This document shows, piece after piece, positions 1-12,336 of a stretch of DNA of 64,000 nt. The notes beneath the pieces are model-generated. The model was not told the origin of the DNA and ran no database searches. It saw only the letters and a program-made list of their open reading frames with translations. Source of the stretch: Prostheceraeus crozeri (Eukaryota; Platyhelminthes; Polycladida; Euryleptidae); assembly GCA_907163375.1 (NCBI GenBank), contig CAJQUW010001438.1:1-64000 (forward strand). Reading direction: 5' to 3'. The first letter of the stretch is position 1. Every line of letters begins with the position of its first letter. The translations under genes and the position numbers were made by a program.

Positions 1-3000
1 CACTCTGCTTCATTCTACAGTTATGTTATTTACTCTCCTCTGTGTGAATGATTTCGTCATGAATTTCGATTAAGAAGTGAAAAATATGAATGGTTTGCAC
101 ATTTCAGTGACAAGACGCATTCGTGCTCACAAATCGGATCAATTCAATTCACTGGCAATGCTTTCACCATATATTCATGTTTAGAAGGTGATTGATATAA
201 ACAAAAAACTCATTCAGAAAGTCATACATTCATTACTGCAATGCTTAAAAGAAGTGTCTTCTAAATGCTATATTTAAGCAATTTGATGATTTGACAAATA
301 ATAGTGAAAGAGAAAATAGACAGTGCGTAGATTGCGAAAACAATTTGTATAAATGAAATGAGAGGTTACGAACAATTAGGCACATGAAAAGCCCAAAATA
401 GAATTCTAGCATTTGTTGACACAAAGTGAAGATAAATGGAACACAATTTTCAGCTTTACTGCAGCTGTTGCACAAGAATGGTGCCAACTCAAACTTAGTC
501 AAATTGCATGCATATACAAGATATTTTTTCAAATGAGATATGCTAATTAAATTGCAACAGAAATGTAATCAAATAGTGCAATTGTGAAAAATAGTTATTA
601 ATTGTATTAACGCTAACGAAAATTGACTATGAATGTGTGGTTTATGTGCATTCATCGTTTTGCAACGAATTCCATCTAAAATAGAATGCTCACATGGATA
701 TCACATTCAAAAAGCTTCCAAACGGTGGTTTATCTTTCGTAACTTTAGAGGATCAAAGTTTCTAGAGCATCAATGATGTTCAAATCGTAGGCCTAGTTAG
801 TCTTCATCCGGTCAATGCTTCTCTACTCCTCTAGGCTTTGTAACATTGCTGCCATCTTATTGCAGCATCTTATTCAAAACCTGTGAAAGGAGGAACGCCT
901 TGCTTCCGAGTCCTTGACACATAGATACAGATAACAATACAACCTCTAGAAAGGAAATGTAGTTTCTTGCAATGCATAATAACGGCACAGAAATCGCAAG
1001 CATTTTCATTTAAAAAACACTTGTCATTGACTCACTTGTCAGTCGCTGAGTCATTGGGTTAGAATAAGTCACATGTGTAATTCGGATCTTTTGATTGAGG
1101 ATTCATGCCCAACTTTGTTACCGCAGCTGTGCCGCGACCTTAAGTCAATTTCTTTTCTAGTCAACTTCAGATAAACAATCACTCTATTTCTATGGCACTT
1201 TTCTTTGCGGCAAATCGCACTTAAATTGGCAAAAAGAAAACGATTTTTAGCATGAAAATACTGGCACTTTCCTTGAAGCCTCAACGTGAAATTTTCAAGG
1301 TCCACTGCACTTTTTAAGCCGAGTAGCTATTATTCGTGTCTGATGACCTCATTGAAATGAGATGAAAACTGTAAGAATTTCACTATTGTCTGGTTCCAGT
1401 CCAATAAAATTATGATAACTAGAATGTACAAAACCTGTTGTCTTGCCATCTCTTGAAAGTAGTGTTACTTTACTGTTAAATATCGTTTTCGTTTTGCTAT
1501 CTAAGTGCGATTTGACGCAAAGAAGATGGTCTATGTCTTGACATGAAGCCAGAGTTTGCTCATTTCCTCGACGCATCGAACTTGCCACAAGATCTTTTCT
1601 GGCAGTGATAACGGAAGATCATCTTTCTGCGAATATATGTTCTAAATCCATCAACAGCTCGCAGAATGACACTCCTGTAAACGAAGATATTCAGCAAGTC
1701 TCTTGGGCAATTCTATAACTTCAATTAAACATTAACTATAGTCAGTTGTGCCACCAAGTTTTGTTCTGCTGTACTGCAAAATTGTATCTGTTTATGCAAC
1801 ATATTTTCTATATTTTGTATTTTATGCACATTTTGGCAATTTTTGTCGATATAGTGTCTATACTCATCTAACCTTGAAATTTAGTGTTCTCATCTTTCAG
1901 TCTGAGTGCATGCTGTAATAAATACGCTTGACATCGGTTGTGATCAAATATCTTCTTTTCTACGCAAATTGCTTGTATATTTCCACATGTAATCTGATCA
2001 GCTTTGGATATGACCACTGAAAGCGTTCTATAAAATTCTTTTTTTCAAGGCCTTCATCAGCTTCATCAAGGCCAAGCTGATGAAAAGTCATTCGGCAAAT
2101 TGAAATAGTTCTTCTTAATGTTTGTGATATCAATTTCTCTTTGACTGACCTCAAACAGCAATAATTGCTTAATTCTGTGATGGGGCGCCAAGTAGAAAAA
2201 GTCACATTATTTGTCCAAAGAGTGACTTCATTTTTTAACTTAATTGGAATTACATCACGGAGAAAGTTCTAAGACGATCAGCAGGATATCCAGACGACAG
2301 TCTTAATTTTTTCGGACAGAAAATTTATAAGAAAGAATTATCCGATCGCGATCTTTCGACAGATATTACGTTTGCCATCTTGAATGAGTCGGCAGTGATG
2401 CAAAGACTTAAGAAGTACAGTCAAACGGAGATAAAATACAACCATTGTTTTGCAGTCCTATTCAGATTTACTGCATCGTTTCGTTTGCGCCAGCGGAGGT
2501 CTGATCAGTAGAAAATTACGCACAGTAGGAGTTCATTGAGCCCCAAGTAGGTGGCGGAATGTCTTTTCTGTGGGTCGGTCGTATGACCTCAGATTTAGTA
2601 GAGACAGACATTTCAAGGCCCTCCTCTCAATACAAATTGTTTTTTCAAGTTCAAATGAACAGAGTTTACGTCAGATGGCAAGAACCGCGAAATGGAATTA
2701 ATGATGCTTTCAAAGGAATTCTACGAACGTCGAATTCATCAAAATCGCCAAGATGTTCGATTCGATTCAGGACAGCACTGAAGTGTGATGGGCTTTTGGA
2801 AGGTGACTGTCCAGCGTTGTGTTTTCATTGCAATGTGAAGCAAAAGCCTCACCTAGATGTCTTTCAAATAAGCAATAGCTGAGAATAAGCGATATTCCAT
2901 TTACAACATTTGTTTGCTTTGATATGTATCAGATATTTGGTTTCTTTAATGATTTTCATTGATTGGTGTTAATGAAATTCGGTTTGCAGGTGCTGAACTG

Positions 3001-3168
3001 ATGTAGTCGAAATGACATAGAATCTCAAGTGGAAATGCATAAATGGGAGGAGCATTGGGGAGGAGGTGGTTCGGCAGGTGCAGACATTTGTGGAGGTGTA
3101 TGGGGTGGAGGGGTCAAAGAAAATGCGGACGAGTCCGCAAACGTAGTCACTCATATCCTAGGAAAAAC
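1..3168. other. Intergenic DNA, no gene recognised
   Basis: AT-rich sequence without a recognisable protein domain. Three minus-strand open frames of 78-81 codons (1069-1305, 1349-1588, 1960-2205) and one plus-strand frame of 107 codons (2559-2882) are present. None shows a family motif, and none has a convincing splice or promoter context. They may be chance frames or old exon remnants. Confidence 0.5.
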
Positions 3169-3786
3169 GGTACTTATGGGTTATCTCCTCCCAGGTTTTC
3201 AAATTTGTCTAAAATCCGTGCAAATAAATTAACCGTCGCAAAACTTCAGATACACGTATTTGAGTATATTTTCTACCCACATACAAAAATTTATGCAAAT
3301 CCGACAAGTACTTTTGAATTAGAGACGATAACGTGAAGTGTAGCGATGTCAACAGCTTGATCTGACTTTTTCTCTTTTCGACGCATTATTGTTACTGGTG
3401 TGCGCATTGTTCTCTTTCCGTTTCCGTCTCATCCATTGCTATTTGAAATCTTCTCACGACCACTGCCCTACCACACTTTTCTTAAGTTAAACACATATGG
3501 TCTGGGTCATTGTCACTTCTAGAGTTGTCGCGACATAACTTTGTTGACCCAGTGCTATCTGCTCGACGATGAGGTCAGGCGAAGTCAGATCAAGGTGCTG
3601 ACATCGCTACACTTCACGTCATCGTCTCTAATTCAAAAAGTACTTGTCCGATTCGCATAAAGTTCTGCATGTGGGAGGAAAATATACCCAAATGCGTGTC
3701 TCTGAAGTTTTGTGATCATTGATTCATTTTTATGGATTGTAGACAAATTTGAAATCGTGGGGCGGGGGAGATAACCCATAAGTACC
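3169..3786. repeat. Foldback element with ~200-bp inverted arms
   Basis: The segment 3169-3366 reappears as its reverse complement at 3584-3786, separated by about 217 bp of unrelated sequence. Both arms begin at their outer ends with GGTACTTATGGGTT and end with a version of TTGATCTGACTT. Arm similarity looks around 80-85% by eye, so the copy is old. There is no coding capacity. The most likely identity is a non-autonomous foldback or MITE-like DNA transposon. I could not define a target-site duplication. Confidence 0.8.
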
Positions 3787-3981
3787 GGCAAGACAATGCC
3801 GTTGGAATGAAACAACTTTGTCAATGAAATGAACACGCAGTTGTCAATTCGTGTGCCATCCTAAATTTTATCTATCATTGTTGTCCTTCACTCTCCTTCT
3901 TTCTTTTCTCTACTGATAGACCAGATCAGTAGTAGCGCATCATATAGTCGCTTATGTGTTCACCCAATGCCTAGTACTGAT

Positions 3982-4636
3982 CTGCGCGTCTGCCGAGTTC
4001 TAGTTAATTCTTCTTCTTGTCTCTAAGAAAATTCTTATTCTTGTCAGATAAGATCAAATGAAGACACATCTTAATCCAATAAGACGCAGATTGCAGTTTT
4101 TGGCAAAAATTAAAAAATTTTCAATGTTTTCTCTTATCAACTGAAAAGTACTAAGACAATAGTCATAATTTTGGGCATGGAATGTCTTCAGGTCATTTCC
4201 CATCATGTGCATGTGATATTATCATGCTTCTAATCAGCGATGTATGCGAGAATGTGGTTCAATGTGGACAAAGTGGGACAGCATTGGTGTTTGCAGACAT
4301 TAGGAGGCTTGCCAAATATGCCAGTGTGTGTATCTTGATAGATAAAGACTTATGTGCATGGTAAGATATAACCTGGAGGCAGACCATATCGAAAATTATG
4401 GCTCTAGACTTAATTCTTTTCAGTTGATCAATAAAAACATAAACAATGTCATTTTTGCTAAAAAAAGTGCGGTGTGCGTCCCATTGGATAAGCATGTGTT
4501 TTTGTTTGACCTTGTATGAGGAGAAGAGGAACCAGGTATAACTCGGCAGACGCGCAGAGGCATAGGATGTACATCATTCTGTGAAATTCTCATTTTCGGC
4601 CTTGTTCCCTGCTGAAGCTCGTTCTGGCTACCGGAC
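3982..4636. repeat. Foldback element family FB-1, copy A
   Basis: The left arm starting CTGCGCGTCTGCCGAGTTCT (3982 to about 4150) is inverted at about 4419-4558. The right end continues outward to GCTACCGGAC at 4636. The same family occurs at 14511-15008 and 19080-19340 (copy B), including the outer GGCAGCCAGAACGAG end that is missing from the left side here. This copy is therefore truncated at its left end. It carries no protein-coding sequence. FB-1 is my label only. Confidence 0.75.
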
Positions 4637-6033
4637 TGTATCACGACAGATCTTTGTTGTCAATCCATGTTGTGTAACGTAGTCGAACAACACGCTGTAA
4701 AGCTGTGGAGTGAATGCTAGCTGCTAGCACTCTATCAATCTAATGATAACATTACAAATAAGCTGTCTGTATCACCCTTCCTCCTTCACTTGCATTTCTT
4801 TTGAACCAGCGTGGCCTTGAAGAAGGTGCGAGCTGGTCTTCACCGCGGGCTACTTTGATTCTCGCAGGACCCATGGCTCAGACAAGTGCGGAAATCAAGG
4901 GTATTGGTTGTTACTAAATAAGTGTGATTCTCTTCAGACATTCAGAGCCATTTTACTCGCTATCTTTTAACAACAGACGTTTGAATTTGTTGCTATAACT
5001 CTTTGAATGTACTAAATAATCCGTCCGTGACATTTGTCAACTAAATATATTTGCCGACATAAGATTAACTCTTCTCTTTCTCTCAAGTGCATAGAACACA
5101 TAATTGTCTAAATAATGTGAAACGAAGTTGGCTAGGATTGATTGCCAATCGGCTTTGTGGTCCCGTCACCTACAGTTTCATTTCTTACTAATGCCATAAA
5201 TCCGAATATCAAACAGTAGGCTTTGATGTTGCAATTAAAGGCTTCTGATCCGCGGACCACGGGAAAGTACGTCCTGAAGACGCAGACTTTGACGACAAGT
5301 GATTCCATGTGTGATACTTGGTGGGAATGTCCTTATCTTGCTGCCGTGTACGGAAGACGGAAAGAAAGAATCTACTGTCGATAGAGGATGGAAGAAGACA
5401 TAATTTGATGCATAAGATTGTTTACAATGATAATTATAGACATATTCGGCAAGATAGATAATAAAAAGTTGAAAATCAGAAGCAATAAGGAGCCGATGTC
5501 AATCGCAATCTTTTCAGACACTATCAGTGAATACAAAAGGGATTGTATGAAACCTCGGATTATATTTGAAGCTCGGCTCGAATTGAGTCAGGAGTTTTTA
5601 TCATCATCTAAATTAGATAAATGTCAGTCAATCGCACAAGTAATAATTTGAAAGCGTCATCAAGCTTAATCATTGGAAAATGCTGTTGCAATATGCAAGC
5701 TTCCCACAACAGTCTGCTGTTCTCGATGCAACGCTACACATGCACATGTACGCATCGATATCAAAGGGGGTTCGTCTCCCTAACTTCTAAAGTATTGGTC
5801 CGATTTACACGATACCCATACCATAACATGTTTCGTGTGTGCGCTTTCTAATGGTGACAGTCATTTGCTCTGACTCACCCATACTCGTGCTATAAATAAT
5901 AATTCAAAACTTAGAATTAACAATTTTAAATATTTTTTGAAATTTAAACAAATATTGACGATAAATTGGAAAAATTTATTTTGGCTGATTTACTGGCAAA
6001 ATGGAACTCACATAGATATCCTAACATACAGTC
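4637..6033. other. Intergenic DNA, nothing recognised
   Basis: No coding, RNA or repeat signal that I can support. Open frames of 76-77 codons at 5418-5651 and 5621-5851 lack any family motif. Confidence 0.5.
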
Positions 6034-6041
6034 TTTTGTAT

Positions 6042-9000
6042 CAGGGATGCGGAATCCTATTATTTTGATGGGACTCCGACTCCGTCTCCGGGTGGCAAGT
6101 ATATAAGCTTAGTTTTTTGAAAAATTAACTGGTAGCCTATTTCATAGATCATTATAGGCTTTCCTGAGCCTACAGGTGAACATTGCTGCATCAATTATCA
6201 ATCATTTTCCACCTTTCAAATACAAACTGTGACTCAGGCTCTTTTCCCCGTAGTATACCTTCTGCTCGTGTCCTAAACCAAACGAAACTCCCATTGGTTA
6301 TGTTGGCGAATTGTCGATCAATTTTATCAAAATTAGATGAGGTGAGGACACGTCTATTTCTGAAAGATATAGACATTTCGTCGCTACTGAAACTTGGCTC
6401 AATGAGACTCATGATGATAATGTTGTATCCATTGATGGCTTTACTTGCTATCGAGCAGACCGCCACAATCGAATTGGAGGTGGAGTTGCTATTTGGGACA
6501 AAACTTCTATTTCTATTCGACGAGTGCAGTGTGACTATCCTGAGGACTTTGAATGTGTGATTCTCAATTTGACATCTGTTCAAATAGTTATTGTTGCCAT
6601 GTACTTACCTCCTGTAACAAGCATCCGAAAGTCGCAACTGATAAATGACTAAATCACATCAAATTTGGATGATGTACTGCAGACTCTTCCAGAATACGCA
6701 GTCATTGTATGTGGTGATCTAAACCGATTTGATGTTGGCAGCATCAGCAACTGTTTTGATTTACAGTAGTCAATTTAAATTGAAAAGCTACGTATGGTGA
6801 TTCAGAACTGGACTATATCCTGATTTCTCAACCATTATCTACTTGTTACCGTGTCAATTTGAATGCACCTGTTGATAAGTCCAAAACGCCTCATTCATCA
6901 TTGATCGCTATCCCATCCACAAACACGCATTTTCCACATAATGTCTATAAAAAAAGTTTGCGATTTACACTCGTCTAACGTGAACTCTTTCGTCTCCGCT
7001 GTAGCTAAGACTGTTTGGAGCTATCTTGATGCCTTCACTTCCTTGAACTCTAAATGTATTGGCTTTCATTCATATTTAGAAGAAATTGCTCGTATATGCA
7101 TTCCAATATCATATATCCGATACAGTCCTAAGGATAAACCGTGGATTACGCCGATCGTGAAAGACCTTATCAATCAGAGATGGCATGCCTATCGTACAAA
7201 AAACTTTCCACTTTATAATCACCTGAAATGGAAAGTGAAGGAGGAAATTGAGAAATCAAAACTGATTTGGTTCAAAAAGAATCAGTTAAATCAACCATGG
7301 AAAGTTGTAAATTGTTTAAGAGGGGTAGAGAAGTCTGCACAACCTTTGATGTCATTATTAAATCAATTCCCATCTCTACAAGACGGAGTAGAAGCGATCA
7401 ACACTCAACTCTCGTCAGTATTTCAGAAATCCGAACCATGCGCAAGACTAACTGAATATGGTAATGACTGGTGTGTCTCTGTTTCTCCTCAAGATATTGA
7501 AAGACTCTTAAACCTAATCCCATCGAACAAATCGTCACCTGACTTTCCGACTATACTTTATAAAAGTGCATCCTGTTTCCTAGCCGAGCCAATCGCCAAG
7601 CTTATTGAAGAGTGCATTGTATCTCGACAGGTCCCCGAACTTTGGAAAACGTCGTCCGTGTGCCCAGTGCCAAAAATTTCAAATCCTTCCTTAAATGACT
7701 TGAGACCAATCTCGTTGATTAGACTGCCCTGGAAAATTGCTCGAACAAATTGTGGCAAATTCAATGAAATCTATATTCATAAGTAACTATGGACTTCAGC
7801 AATTTGGATTTCGCCCACGATCGTCGACGTGCTGCGCATTGATCTCCCTCCACGATTATATAACTGTGTGCTTGGAAGACATTAATACTGATGCTGTTGC
7901 GGTTGCTGCCTATGATTACTCAAAGGCGTTTTGATTCGTTAAAGTCAAACCATATAATCAATCGGTTGATGCAGTTGCAATTTCCGCTAGGATTCATTAA
8001 TTGGAGCATTGATTATTTTGAAGATCGGAAGCGAATTTGTCAGAATCGGCCTTGCATCCAGCAATATTGCAAATGTGACGTCTGGCATACCACAGGGATC
8101 AATTTTGGGACATTTCTTGTACTGCGTTGCCACAAGTTTGTTTAAGATCGATCACCCGGATTGTCATATAGTCAAGTATGCAGACGATACAACACTTTGC
8201 TTCCCTGTTTTCAAATTGAGCGACAATAATCAGATCATACAATGTCATGAACAACTTTTGGAATGGCGTGAAACAATGAATCTGAAAATCAATGAAGTGA
8301 AATGCAAGACTTTGACAATTTTCAAACATTCCGGAGTAGTCAACGCTGTATACATTCCTGGTACTCAAGTGGTTGATTCTCTATGTATTCTTGGAGTTCA
8401 TTTCACTTGGTCAACGCATGTAGATAACACCATTAGAAGTGCTTCCCGCAAGTTTTACGTCCTTAGAATTTTTCGACCTTTATTGTCCGACAGAAATTTG
8501 AAAGCTGTTTACTTTGGTCGTGTAAGATCTCTGGTTGAGTACTGCGGTCCACTCTTCGTAGGATTGCATATGACAGATGTGAACCGTCTAGAACGCATAC
8601 AGAGGAGATTCCACAAGCTTTTATGTTGTGCCCCATGCGATTGCGAGACTTTATCAGCTTTTGATCTTCGAAGGCATGACCAGGCATTAAAGCTATTCAA
8701 CTGCATCGCAAATGAAGATCACATACTAAGCTACTTAATTCCGCCAATGTCTGTATCTGGAAGATACATTTTGCCATCCAGACGAACAGATCGACGAAGA
8801 CGTTGCTTTATTTTATACATATGTTCTTTCTACAATTTGTTACACCAACGATGATTATGCATTTCTCTGTAATGAACGATTTTCATTCTGAAAAAATAAA
8901 GTGCATATTATTATTATTATCTTCTATGAAAGTTGATCAAATGTCGCTTTAAGTTGGATGCATGCGACTCGGCTCCTCCCATCTTCTTGATGTGTGCTTC

Positions 9001-9503
9001 ACACGGTTTTTCTCCAAGTCTCTACCAGGCAGGAAAATCCCCCATCCTTCTCCAAAAATATGAGTACACCTTCGATTTTAATATCCGCTTTGGAGGAGCC
9101 ATCACACACGATTAACGTGAGGGTAAGAGGTAATGATCTCAAACAAACTAGTATTTCAGTTTTGTCTCTGATGTGACCTTTGGTGCGTAGGTGTGATCGA
9201 GTCTAGGAAAGCTTGTCTTCTCTACTAAATCACCAAGTGAAAAGACAATCCTTTTTTCACTATCACGATTCATTCCCTCAACAATTACAAGCTTTGCATG
9301 CACTGCTGTCTCTGTACTTTTGTTTGACGGAAAAAGTTGACATCAAGACAGTGACAGTCATGCACGAAAATAAATGATTTGCTTGTATTATGTTATTTCG
9401 GGTCTAGTTGTAGGCCGGAGTCTGGAGTCCTGTCACTTAATAGGACTCCAGACTCCGACTCCAGCAAAAATGATAGGACTCCGACTCCGACTCCACATCC
9501 CTG
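6042..9503. mobile_element. hAT-type element with perfect 8-bp TSD, hosting a LINE
   Basis: The left end reads CAGGGATGCGGAATCC and the right end, reverse-complemented, reads CAGGGATGTGGAGTCGG. These are imperfect terminal inverted repeats with the CAGGG start usual for hAT elements. The 8-bp sequence TTTTGTAT flanks both ends directly (6034-6041 and 9504-9511), which is the hAT duplication length. Inside the ends are repeated GGAGTC/GACTCC hexamers, probably subterminal transposase-binding repeats. No hAT transposase is present. Most of the interior (about 6190-8921) is a LINE, so the original was probably a short non-autonomous element that a LINE entered before or after transposition. Confidence 0.85.
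6190..8921 (+). pseudogene. Decayed CR1/L2/jockey-like LINE (endonuclease + RT)
   Basis: A non-LTR retrotransposon ORF2 read in several frames. The endonuclease part (about 6296-6740) contains ATETWLNE, RADRHNRIGGGVAIW and VCGDLNRFD, and changes frame near 6385. The RT part (about 6941-8400) contains LRPISLI, FGFRPRSST, YDYSKAFD, SGIPQGSILG and the catalytic YADD box (near 8180). The C-terminal region to 8854 includes LVEYCGPLFVGL and RLERIQRRF. Frame changes near 7730, 7930 and 8030, and stops after 6640, make it non-functional. The 3' end has AATAAA followed by an (ATT)n tail at about 8907-8921, typical of CR1/L2-type LINEs. It lies entirely within the hAT-type element at 6042-9503. Confidence 0.88.
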
Positions 9504-9658
9504 TTTTGTATATGTTTTTTTTAATCTTTTGAGAATTTATGTACTCTTTTCTTTCCTTACCAAAATATGTTCTTTTTAGCTTGTCGGCAATCTTATCATA
9601 GAGAACTTAATGGATGACAAGGTTTTGGCTATCAGACTCATTGAATATGTGATTATCA

Positions 9659-9784
9659 TTATTAGTTAGGTTATAGGATGACCTCATCACCGATTGCTGT
9701 TTCGGTCAGAAGAGAAAACACCAAATTCTCTTCTGACCGAAACAGCAATCGGTGATGGGGTCATCCTCTAACCTAACTAATTAT
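9659..9784. repeat. Long near-perfect hairpin
   Basis: About 56 bp from TTAGTTAGGTTATAGGATGA onward is repeated as its reverse complement after a loop of roughly 10 nt (around AACACCAAA). Only two or three mismatches are seen (TATA opposite CTCT, and one A/G). This could be a tiny foldback element, the stem of a small-RNA precursor, or a cloning or read artefact. No flanking ORF or promoter clarifies which. Confidence 0.8.
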
Positions 9785-11194
9785 ATTTCTGACCCTTTGT
9801 TTCATTCAATGTGATTATCAACCGCACATTTTGTTATTCTCATCTTGCAGTTCGCTTTTGGAGTCAAAATTAGCCAGCTGTTGTGCTCTACAGTTCGCAA
9901 GGAACCATAAAACCCTTTTTTTTGTTACCATTGAGTCGAATGCAAGCGTGTTCCACAGTTCTTGTAGTCCAAAAATTACCTTCACATGGATGTTATGAAA
10001 TTCCTAAAATCTAATGCCCTACTGAGACTAGATGAAATCATATGGGCACATGTGGCCTACCCTAAACATTTTCCATTGATGTACTTACATTCTTGTGCTA
10101 GTGCATTCTTCCAGTGCATGAAGACTGCGTCTGTGCACTTCTTATCATGCATCTACGAATATATTTGCACATTGAAGTCCACGCCTCTGAAGTAGCATAG
10201 AGAAGTTCAAGCTTGATGATAGTTTCGAATACAGCATTCATCTTTCATAAACTGACTATCCAGCTTGACTGTATGTAGTGGAACTATACTGACAATGTGT
10301 TGCAACACAAGCGGCGGAAAGTCATCGCATTCAAATTATCAAAATTGCACATTTGGTAGACGATTCTGTTTCGTTTATCTACGCTTATTATTGCTGTAAT
10401 CAGTCCCAGGTATGGCATTGGTTCGTGCACGGGGACATTCTTTGGTGAAAACGTCGATTTTCATAAGTTGAGATGAAAACATTCAATGTTCGGTTCATGA
10501 GTCCTCGTCGTTGCTGAATTTTAGTCTCAGACGAATAGAATCCAATCCAATCACCAACATTTTTTCAAGGCTTTTTATTCCTGTCATGAGAGCGATTATC
10601 GTTTAATCTTCATAACAAGCCAGCCAAAATGCATTTTTTCAAATTTCCAAATTGGAGAAACATTATCTTCGAATGCAAATTGTTGACCAATTTTGCTCGT
10701 TCGTAGCATCCATTACTTTTTCAACAACCTTCAGTTGAAGAAAAGCCGACACGATGCTGGAGAGGCCTTATAAGCTAGATGACATTTTTGTATCCTACCA
10801 CTTTCAATACGTTCACTCTGTGGATTATTTTACCAGTACTTACATGTAGTATTTCAGACATCCATCATATAGCTAAGTATAGATCACTGAATATCAATTT
10901 CACAGTGTTAGTAATAGTCAAAACAATTAACTTAAATAAAGAGAGGGGAGGGAGCTCGGCAGCTACCCTGCTTATTTTCAGAACTAGAGGTCCAAATTCA
11001 AAACAAAATACACCAAAAGAAACCTCTTATGATGACGAGTCAGAATATCATGATAAAAAGATGCAAGATGTAAAATGTTGAGATTAGAAATAACAATAAA
11101 TATTAGTAAGTTTGTATTTTGTAACGAATACATAGCACTGCTAGAAGAATTGAACAAAAACTGCAATACAGAATTACCCCTGTTCAACCGAACC
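9785..11194. other. Intergenic DNA with one dispersed-repeat fragment
   Basis: No gene is recognised. About 10940-11040 resembles 34195-34290: both have a purine-rich run, then a shared AAACAAAATACACCAAA core and a related TATTATGAT/CTTATGAT end. It is therefore a dispersed repeat. The 100-codon frame at 10779-11081 overlaps this repeat and is not supported as a gene. Confidence 0.5.
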
Positions 11195-11945
11195 AATTGA
11201 TATTGAAATCGGTCGAGGAGTCAAACAAGGCGACCCCCATATCATCCAAGCTGTTCAATGCCTGCCTCTAGCATGTGTTTGGACAACTCGAGTGGGGACG
11301 AGACGGGTGTCAGAGTCAACACGGGACGCTGGCTCAACCATCTGCGCTTTGCTGATGACATCGTTCTGTTTGGGAATAAAGTGTATGATGAAATGGACAA
11401 AGCCATCGACGCCACCATTTCTCTTGACCAAAACCAGATTGAGCAGGTTCACAGCTATGTGCAACAATGGACCACAAAAACGGCCGCGAGTTGGCACGCA
11501 GAAAGAGGGCTGCCTGGGTCAGTTACACCTCGATTTCAAAGGTAGCCAGTAACAATTCGATATATCCATACAACAGAGCTAATCTTTTCAACAGCAATGT
11601 ACTGCCGGCCATGCTCTATGGGTCAGAAACGTGGACGATGACTACGGACGACCGGCAGCAACTTGCAATCACTCAGTGCGCGATCGAGCGCCGCATGGCC
11701 GGCGTCAAATGGACCGACCGGGTCCGGAACGAGGATCCTGGGGCGGAGGCAAGGGTGGCGGATACGATCGACTTGGCCGACTAGTCGAAGAAGAGATTGG
11801 CCGGACATCTCATATGAAGGACTGGCAATCGATGGACACGAGCATTAACCGAGTAGATTCCGTTGGAAATGAAGCGCTCGTCAGGTCGACCAGCTACAAG
11901 ATAGCGCGACTCTTTAGGACAATACTGTACAAGATTAGCTCAAGA
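11195..11945 (+). pseudogene. RTE-like LINE reverse-transcriptase fragment
   Basis: Translation in shifting frames gives the RT motifs RGVKQGDP (about 11215-11235) and LRFADDIVLFGNK (about 11343-11385), where the catalytic box is FADD. These are followed by MLYGSETWTMT (about 11611-11645) and the C-terminal MAGVKWTDRVRNED block (about 11695-11735). This motif order is that of RTE-type or related non-LTR retrotransposons. At least two frame changes occur and the endonuclease is missing, so this is a 5'-truncated dead copy. Its GC content is higher than the surroundings. Confidence 0.82.
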
Positions 11946-12336
11946 TAGAGAATCTTTGGCCATTCATTGTGGTCTACGCGATCCTGATCGGTAATCACAG
12001 ATTGATTTGTGATTGTATTTTGTAATCCGGTCCAACAACGAAAATTTCAGTTTTAAATTTTTAATTAAAAAGGTCGAAGACTAAATACAATGTACAAGGG
12101 AATTATCATTTTCTGTCAATTCAATTATCAATTCAAATAGCTTTAAGATTATATAAGGACACCTGAAAACTTTCAAAGAGAAAATATTGCAAAATTCGAC
12201 AAATCTGTCGTGTATCAAATTTTTGAAATCTCATTGTGACGAAAGTATTTCGCCGATGTTATTCAAAATTGGTGGAAAGCGTAGAAAATAAGATATCTAA
12301 AATTTGGAGTTCGTATCTTCCTTCATTCAGGAGCTA

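Noticed and set aside
2559-2882. 107-codon plus-strand open frame
   Set aside because: No recognisable motif, no promoter or polyadenylation signal, and random-looking composition.
6191-6583. 130-codon minus-strand open frame
   Set aside because: Antisense shadow of the LINE endonuclease on the plus strand.
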